DNA from: Megamerina dolium
Lineage: Eukaryota > Arthropoda > Insecta > Diptera > Megamerinidae
Length of the DNA stretch: 64,000 nt
Reading direction: 5' to 3'
NCBI GenBank assembly: GCA_963854835.1
Contig: OY978527.1
Coordinates: 18,943,345 to 19,007,344, forward strand
The position numbers were made by a program, and so were the translations under genes. Shown here in pieces: positions 57,521 to 64,000 of this stretch. Position 1 is the stretch's first letter. Each line of letters starts with the position of its first letter. The notes under the pieces were generated by a model. That model made no database searches. It worked only from the letters and a program-made list of their open reading frames with translations, and was not told the DNA's origin.

Positions 57521-57948
57521 ATATCGATCGAGTACTCATCACTATTGTGACTGACATATAACACGAATATTTGCAGCATCGAAACGAATGTCAACAAAAA
57601 GAAATAGGCGATAACCAGAACACGCCAACGAGAAAGAAAGAGATGAATCTCGATAAAGGAAGATTCTGGGGTGTTGCCAACAGAGTATAAATAGAGCCAG
57701 TGTTGACAAATGCAAATCAATCTAATACCGAACGTGATTGCGCAAGCATCGATACAGTATCAGAGGCAAAAGTTGTAAGTGCATTAAAGTGTTATTGTAA
57801 ATAGTTGATTGTAAACAAAGTTCATAAAATAAATTGTTGCTGTATATAGTTGTACAAAATAAGTGTTGCAATTATTACTAACAGAATCGAGTGATCGGAT
57901 AAGGTTAATTCAAATAGAATTAAGCGCTCACAGAATAAAAACGTAACA
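57521..57948 (+). repeat. Ty3/gypsy family LTR, 5'-damaged
   Basis: About 428 bp matching the 438-bp LTR from AGTACTCATCACTATTG through AGAGTATAAATAGAG to AAAAACGTAACA. The first bases are altered and there is a 17-bp insertion near 57556. No internal element sequence follows, so it is a solo LTR or fragment; no ATAT flank here. Confidence 0.8.
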
Positions 57949-58585
57949 AAGTTGTGTTTTCGTACTTTTCCAGTAACAATTATCCAGTAAACAAATTTCT
58001 AAGAATTTGACAGCATTCGCTCTCAAAGAGAAAAATATGCCAAAAAGTACAAGACGCAAAATCCAGCAAGTTTCACGAACAGCTGATATTGCACGAAGTA
58101 AATTGCAATTGTTCGTTGGCTTGTTAGTTTCTTTTGCTTATGATCAGCTGTTTTTCCTACTTGCCAATCTCTACTGGCATAAAATTGTCCAGTAACAATC
58201 TGCAACTTCCCCTCAAAATAAAATGTCATTTCGCTCTCTCAATTTTCCCTTCTTTGCAAGTTTTTTGGGTACGAAAACGCCAAAACGTGATAGTTTGTAA
58301 CAATTATTACAAACTATTACGAGAACACTCGTAATGTAATAAAAACGAAGAATTCTAAAAGCGCTACGTCATTAGATGTCACAAACTTTTTTCTAAAATT
58401 GAATAAAAAATGCAACAATCGGTAATTACGTGAACTATAATATAGATACCATGTTTGGAATTGTACGAAAACAGTAAAAGGAACGACATTTTATCGATAA
58501 ACACACAATTAAAAATAAAAACATGTGAATGCATAATATAAATCAACTGATTGGAGCTCAGAAAATATTTTCAAATTTTAATTAA
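57949..58585. other. Upstream region of ZF-D
   Basis: AT-rich with several short open frames but no recognisable protein. It holds the presumed ZF-D promoter. Confidence 0.4.
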
Positions 58586-60250
58586 ATGATCGAAATGAGT
58601 GTGTCTGTTGATTCAGCATTGGATAAGTTGCATCCAGACATTCAGTTGGAGACAGATACAATTGATGACTACACCATACATTGCGGACAGATTTTTGTAA
58701 CTCGTAATAAGTTGTTCACATTCAGTTGTTCCTTGTGCGATGAAGGAAATTATTCAAATTTTGAATATTTGCTAAATCATACAACCGAAAAACATTTTCC
58801 GGATTTTGAAGATGTTATTAAAGAAGTTGCTACAGAGGACGAAGTCGAAGGATTTGAGGATTGTGATAAAATTAAATTGGAATCGGATGAAACGAATGTG
58901 GAAGCGTCGGAAGAATATGAAGTTATCGAGACTAAAATCGAAGTGGGAGAATTACATTTTGCTTCATATACTGCACAACATCAAGATGCTAATTATTTCA
59001 AAAATACATCAATTCTAAATAGTCCTATAAATGAAATTGGCTGTTCAGATGTAAGTTGAAATAAATATATTTCTCGACTGGTAATTTATTTGTTCTCTTC
59101 TGTACAGAATATTTCCGGTGTTATTGTTGAAGATAGTGATGTCGATGTAAGTTGAGTACACCATATTACCTGAATGGCCTTTAATTTGATATCTTCCTTA
59201 TAGAATATGTTCGATGTTGTTGGAGAACCAAAACGTTCATATAATGCAGAGGACCAAGAGGAAAATTATACGATGAATATATCAACTACAAATAGTCCAA
59301 TATGTGAAATTGACAGTGATGTAGATGTATGTGCAGTACAATTTATTGACTGGTTTTTAAATTTGTTTTCTTTACTATAGAGTATCTCCGATGTTATTGT
59401 TGAAGAGCCAAAGTGTTCATATATCGAACATGATCAAGAGGAGAATAATTCGAAAAGTATATCAACTCCAAATATTTCAACAAGTGAAATTAACAGTGAT
59501 ATGGGAGTAAGTGGAGCATAATATATTTCATGATTGGTCTTCAATTTATTATCATCCTTACAGGATACTACCGATATTATTGATGAACCGAAGCCAAAAT
59601 TGCTAAGAATTAATATATTCCCACGAAAATGTGGAATGGTTTTCGTATGCGAATTGTGCAAACTTAGATTCAACCAAAAACATAAATTGCGATTACACAT
59701 GATAAGCCATAATGCTGAACGCAGATTTAAATGTGAACAGTGTGGTTTAACTTTCAAGCGGCAATATAGTCTTAACGCTCACGAACGGCGTCATACGGGA
59801 ATAAGAGATCACGCTTGTTCATATTGTCCTAAAAAGTTCTACACAAATACAGAATTAAAGCAGCATATACGCATTCACACGGGCGAACGACCTTATGTAT
59901 GTTCAGAATGTGGCAAAACATATAACTCGTCTGGTTTTCTATCGGAACATATGAAACGTCATCAAAATCTTCGATCACACAAATGTGATTATTGCGATAA
60001 AAGTTTCTTCAACCTGCGACAAAAACGAAGCCATCAAACTACTCATACGGGAGAACGAAAACATGCCTGCAGTGAATGTAATGCCACATTTGCATTACGC
60101 AAGACAATGATGCGGCATATGAAGATACATCTAAATATACGGGAACACCGATGTGATTTTTGTAACGCAGAGTTTATTCAAAAACAAAATTTAAAAACAC
60201 ATATGAAAACAAAACACAATATGGTTGCCATTAGTAATAAATTAGAATGA
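58586..60250 (+). CDS. ZF-D: C2H2 zinc-finger protein, 479 aa, five exons with repeated linker exons
   Basis: Exons 58586-59050, 59108-59146, 59204-59326, 59381-59506 and 59564-60250; introns 54-57 bp, GT...AG, all phase 0. It has a longer N-terminus than its paralogs (about 30 residues before the block IHCGQIFVTRNKLFTF, CSLCDEGNYSNFEYLLNH). The linker is acidic. Middle exons of 13, 41 and 42 codons begin NISGVIVE, NMFDVVGE and SISDVIVE and end near DSDVD or NSDMG: tandem exon copies, different in sequence from those of ZF-C. Seven fingers, from CELCKLRFNQKHKLRLH to CNAEFIQKQNLKTHMKTKH, with TGER-type linkers. It is the most diverged member (for example finger 6 contacts L-K-T-R versus R-K-A-V). 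Probably a nuclear DNA-binding protein; target unknown. Confidence 0.88.
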
Positions 60251-60977
60251 CAGCAAACTTCTTCCGTTGTGAAGGGTATTACGTGCCGTTTTATGTCCAA
60301 TGACGTTTACCATCTCAGAATTATTAATGAAATGTGAGCAAACTATGCATGCTTTTATAATCTAAATCTGAGCGTAGTATGTACGTACTAAAGAGCTGCA
60401 AGTATGTAATTGGTTTTTGAATGATTCTCTTTACTCTCAAAACATGTACAATATTTGCAAAGCATATCTAAATAGAATGAGAATGAGTGAGTAAAATATT
60501 AGGCAAATAGAATACTCCATTCATTTCTTGTACAACAAATATTCCATATATTCGTTTTTTCACTTCAAGTAAACGAATATTTGAGAGTATTACTAGTACT
60601 GATCTATTGTATTTTTTGCTTATGTGATAATGTATGTATTGTTATGTAACATAGAAAAGCAAAACCAATGTTTGTAGTGTTCGCAAATACTTTACTTCCA
60701 TTTCTAAATGTTAAGATTCTCTTCATCTATGAAAACGAATCATACACTCCATTCCATTATATTCCTATTTTTTTCATTCTAATTTATATTACAATATCAG
60801 TGTTTTGAAGATGTGAACAAGTATATTCATGCAGCTCTCGAACACGTGCTAAGGCCAGTTTATTGTGGAATTTTTAATGAAACAACAAAATGTGTGGTAC
60901 AAACTAAAAAACCACGTCTATGGAAACTAACAGCCGAATTACATAAAACTCAACCTGCCTTTAGCCTAAATAAAAAA
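60251..60977. other. 3' flank of ZF-D, no gene seen
   Basis: AT-rich with repeated TATTCCAT/ATTCCATT-like motifs; no protein-like frame. Confidence 0.45.
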
Positions 60978-61335
60978 AAATAGATATGTGGCACTTAAAG
61001 CCCCACAAAGGGCTCATTGGCCGAGGTTCTCTTCCATTACTGTTGTGCGTCTTAAATTTTGGACAGTATTAGAATGGACCTACTTATTTTAGCCGGTTCC
61101 GCACGGCAGAACACTTGTGACATCACTTTTTCTGAGCTTTGTCACAGAGTTCTTTTTAGAAGCTTTTTCATGGCAAGTTGTTACTGTCGGAAGAATTGCC
61201 AATTGCTTGCCGACAGGTGGGTACCGTTCGAAAGAAAAATCTTTTCGATATTAAATTTGTTATGCATCAGCCGGGTATTGAACCACGACCTACAGATCAG
61301 AAGGCGAACACAGTAACCACTGAGCTACGGCACCC
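60978..61335 (-). mobile_element. tRNA-derived SINE, copy E (near full length)
   Basis: Minus-strand reading: head GTGCCGTAGCTCAGTGGTTA, B-box-like GGTTCAATACC, family body, GAAGAGAACC, AGCCCTTTGTGGGGCT stem-loop, AAGTGCCACATA and an A/T tail. Very similar to copy C. No clear target duplication. Confidence 0.82.
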
Positions 61336-61847
61336 ACTACTGTTGATACTAATCGAAAATATTGCGAAAGAAATGATTAAGGTTTGTTTGTAAACAATAC
61401 ACTTTGGTGTTCCATTCTTGTTAAAGAAGAAAACAAAAATAAAATTAGAAAGTGAATAAAAATAATTTAAAAACAAACAAATGAAAGAGTGAGGGTTAGC
61501 GGTAAAAAGTTCGTTTGTTGCTACTTCAGACCCTAAAGCAAGAATTGATAAGTATTCTTCTCCCTCTTCAACTAATGTGATTATAACACATAGCAGTATT
61601 TCTAATTCTCCCACATTAGTAATAAATACGAACACATGTGTATCATGATGATTTGCAACATAAAAATTGAGAAACAGATATCCCCATGTCACCAACCACA
61701 ACAGTGGCTAATATCACAAAACCAGTCAATAGTAATAAAGTGCAAATGTGAGTTGATCGTGTCCAACCACCGAAAGAGGCGGTAATACAGATTGGTATGG
61801 ACCGCTATATATTAGTAAAACGAAAACGTAGACCTACACAGTTAATA
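61336..61847. other. No gene seen
   Basis: A 134-codon open frame on the minus strand (61701-61297) runs into SINE copy E and consists of low-complexity hydrophobic residues, so it is not called. Confidence 0.45.
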
Positions 61848-61955
61848 GGCATATTATGATTCGTAACTGATTCGACCAATATGCGAAAATCAAGCGAATA
61901 GAAATTGCATGTTAGAACTTCTGAATTTTCAATAGATTTGTGTTATTTCGCACTT
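61848..61955 (-). mobile_element. MITE (CATAATAGG family), third copy, fragment
   Basis: TAATAGGCATATTATGATTC, CCAATATGCGAAAATCAAGC and ATTTTCAATAGATTTGTG follow the same order as 55905-56110 with the middle deleted. Confidence 0.55.
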
Positions 61956-61962
61956 TTGCAGA

Positions 61963-62250
61963 TTGTTTTCACATGAATCACTCCACTGCGTCAAAGGTGC
62001 AATATATGATCCTTTTCTCTCTCACTTGTCTGAAGAGGAAATAAAAAAATATAATGATAAGCTACCGTATACTCCGAACCCCTCTTCTTTTGCTAATAAA
62101 GCAAAAGCCTCAAAAACGGAGCCCGCTGTGGGGTCCATTTCCTCCAACTCAAAAGGACAAACAATTGAAGGTTCCATCCTAGTTTCTAACGTCTCTATGA
62201 CGGCTCACCTACCCAATTTTCTACCCACTCATCATTTGCATTTGACCTAA
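61963..62250 (+). pseudogene. LINE Gag-like ORF1 N-terminal piece
   Basis: Reads FSHESLHCVKGAIYDPFLSH and LSEEEIKKYNDKLPYTPNPS, then a serine-rich region. No zinc knuckles are preserved. Assigned by position upstream of the RT; only moderate support. Confidence 0.45.
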
Positions 62251-62458
62251 CCCTTCGTTCTGTGTCCTTTTCCTCCAAAGTGTCATGACATCTTATAAAC
62301 GACCTTCATGGTAGTGATAATTTCCCTATTCTCTCAAAAATCCCAATTTCCCGACCTACATCATCAACCAAGAAACCTCCAACACCCAAAAAATAAGACG
62401 TTCCTCAGCAAACTAATTCATCCCACTCTCTACAACCAAACCTATCTGTCCTGTTAGT

Positions 62459-63578
62459 TTGTGGTGGAGCAGTGAGCTTTCAGCATTAAGAGAAAAGAAG
62501 CAGAATGCCAGGCATGAATTTAAGCGTAATCTGATCAAATCAAGTTTTATCTTGTACAAAAAATACAATGCACTTTTTCGACACGAGGCCAAAAATGCTA
62601 AAAATCTCTTTCCCAAAAATTTACTAGTAGTATTTCTGCCTCATCTGATACAAATAAGATATGGGTAGACATAAAAAGGCTTACTGGCTTTTCCTCCCAT
62701 TCTCCTATCATTTCCCTTAAATCTCCCCAAGGCAATCCACTATATCCCCATGATATAGCCACAGAGTTAGCCACACAATTCTCTAACACCTCTTCTGATT
62801 CCAGTTTCCCTCCTAAATTTTCTCTTAACAAAATTTCCCAACTCCGTACCAGTTGGATGGCGATTTATCTCTACAGGAACTCCAATACGCTCTCTCAGCA
62901 CTTAAAGGTAGAACCCCAGGGTTTGATAAAATATCCTATCCCATTATAAAATATATCCCTTCGTTCCTTCTATCATGCCTCCCCAAACATATCGACTGGT
63001 ATCGATGCGAAGTAAGCAGCTACCGTCCTATATCCATTCTTCTCTGCTTAGGAAAATTAATGGAAAAATCGTTGCTATTAGACTATCATGGCATGTGTAC
63101 GCCAACATAACCAAGTCGCCTTCAAGAGGGGGCAGGGTATGATTGGTGCTCCTTTTCTTAGATTTTGCCAAGGCTTTCGATCGAATAGCTATACAGGTCG
63201 TTTTAAGACAGCTCAATAAGTGGAAGGTTGGACCAAGAATCTACAACTTGATTAAATCTTTTCTGTGCTATCGCAAACATAGCGTTCTTATTTCCAACGT
63301 CAGATCACCTACTTTTCCTCTAGTCAACAGCACCCCGCAGGGTTCCCCTCTATTCGTTATCCTTGTCATTATAGCTTTTGATGAGTACCAATTTTTACCA
63401 CGTCCCTAATATTTCTTACCAAATGTATGCGGATGATGTGCTGCTATTTTGCAAAATCCACGACCTAAATGACGTAATGGATACCTTTTCTTATATCCTA
63501 TCACACATTTCCTCATGGTCCCTTTCTTCAGGAGCTTCAATCTCTCCCAATAAAAATAAACTACTACGTATTTGTTAG
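62459..63578 (+). pseudogene. Reverse transcriptase of the I-like LINE
   Basis: Pieces: KKQNARHEFKRNLIKSSFIL (pre-RT), SLQELQYALSALKGRTPGFD (block 1), VSSYRPISILLCLGKLMEK (block 2), VLLFLDFAKAFDRIAIQVV (motif A), NSTPQGSPL (motif B) and YQMYADDVLLF (motif C). All key aspartates can be seen but the pieces lie in different frames. Confidence 0.75.
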
Positions 63579-64000
63579 AAACATAACTGTAATACATCTC
63601 CGCTTACATTTAAGAATGTAAATATCACTTGTACAGATAGTCATAAGTTTGTAGGTATAGTTTTAGATTATAAGTATTCCTTTAAATGTAACTGTAAATA
63701 TATTAAAGACAGAATATTCCTTAAGTTAAACATTGTCTTGTAAACGCTCGCTCATTAACTCCGAATTGCTGGTCAACGCTACAAAGGCGCTTATCTTATC
63801 CTCTATCAACTATGGGCCTTGGGTGCTGAAAAAATCAGACTTTATAAATGACGTAAGTTACCTCCCAAAATCCAATACGACATCGGAAGCGTAGAGCTCG
63901 TTTTTTGGAAATTGCATCACATCTTAAAAATTCTAATCTACACTGACGGTTTCAATGCAAATTACACTTCTTTTGCTGTCGTGAAAGAAAGTGCTGAGCC

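Larger units (their letters stand above)
61960..64000 (+). mobile_element. I-like LINE with RNase H, running off the window
   Basis: A Gag-like piece (61963-62250) is followed by a deleted endonuclease region, RT pieces (62459-63578) and the start of RNase H (YTDGFNANYTSFAVV near 63940). The RT wording and the RNase H domain suggest the I group, but R1 or a related clade is possible. Many frame breaks. Confidence 0.7.

Noticed and set aside
61297..61701. 134-codon open frame on the minus strand
   Set aside because: Low-complexity hydrophobic translation, overlaps SINE copy E, no domain, no start context or neighbours supporting a gene.

Overview
This is an AT-rich insect nuclear window, most likely from a higher fly (Diptera). 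The evidence is the very short introns (54-74 bp), a C2H2 zinc-finger gene family, and a dense mix of retroelements familiar from fly genomes: Ty3/gypsy with 4-bp target duplications, an errantivirus-like provirus, BEL/Pao, RTE, R1/LOA, I-like and Jockey-like elements. A tephritid-type fly is a guess from the transposon mix; the species cannot be fixed from sequence alone.

Host genes. Only four genes look like intact single-copy host genes, and all four are paralogs: ZF-A (19896-20966, +), ZF-B (51433-52544, -), ZF-C (53970-55595, +) and ZF-D (58586-60250, +). Each has a lone N-terminal C2H2-like finger inside a conserved block (Cys-Gly-Glu/Gln, then a C-x2-C...H-x4-H unit), an acidic linker, and a C-terminal array of seven classical fingers (eight in ZF-C). 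They are probably nuclear DNA-binding proteins. ZF-B and ZF-C are divergently arranged around an 858-bp foldback element. ZF-C and ZF-D encode part of the acidic linker in runs of small phase-0 exons that look tandemly duplicated, apparently independently in the two genes.

Transposon landscape. 1-19573 holds an LTR-element tail, a 3-kb RTE copy bounded by an 18-bp target duplication (4434-7424), a broken Ty3/gypsy copy joined to an inverted R1/LOA LINE (7838-11903), a Harbinger-type element (12445-13429), hairpins and MITEs, and a very young Ty3/gypsy element (15705-19573). That last element has near-identical LTRs and lacks protease, reverse transcriptase and RNase H, so Gag runs in frame into integrase. 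21232-49440, between ZF-A and ZF-B, is almost entirely repeats: SINEs, a Tc1-like remnant, a solo LTR, a decayed errantivirus-like provirus (23480-28990, -), a second RTE copy split by a 2.1-kb TG...CA insertion, TA microsatellites, a second Harbinger-type element, BEL/Pao remains, and R1/LOA pieces. The zinc-finger block (51.4-60.3 kb) contains further MITEs, a Jockey-like fragment and an LTR. The right edge is the 5' two thirds of an I-like LINE running off the window.

The most notable items are: (1) the zinc-finger cluster with repeated linker micro-exons; (2) the RT-less gag-integrase element with ATAT target duplications; (3) a five-copy tRNA-derived SINE family with a 3' stem-loop and a tetranucleotide tail resembling the tail of the resident RTE; (4) a large palindrome in the shared upstream region of two divergent genes. 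All calls come from reading the sequence; no database search was possible.
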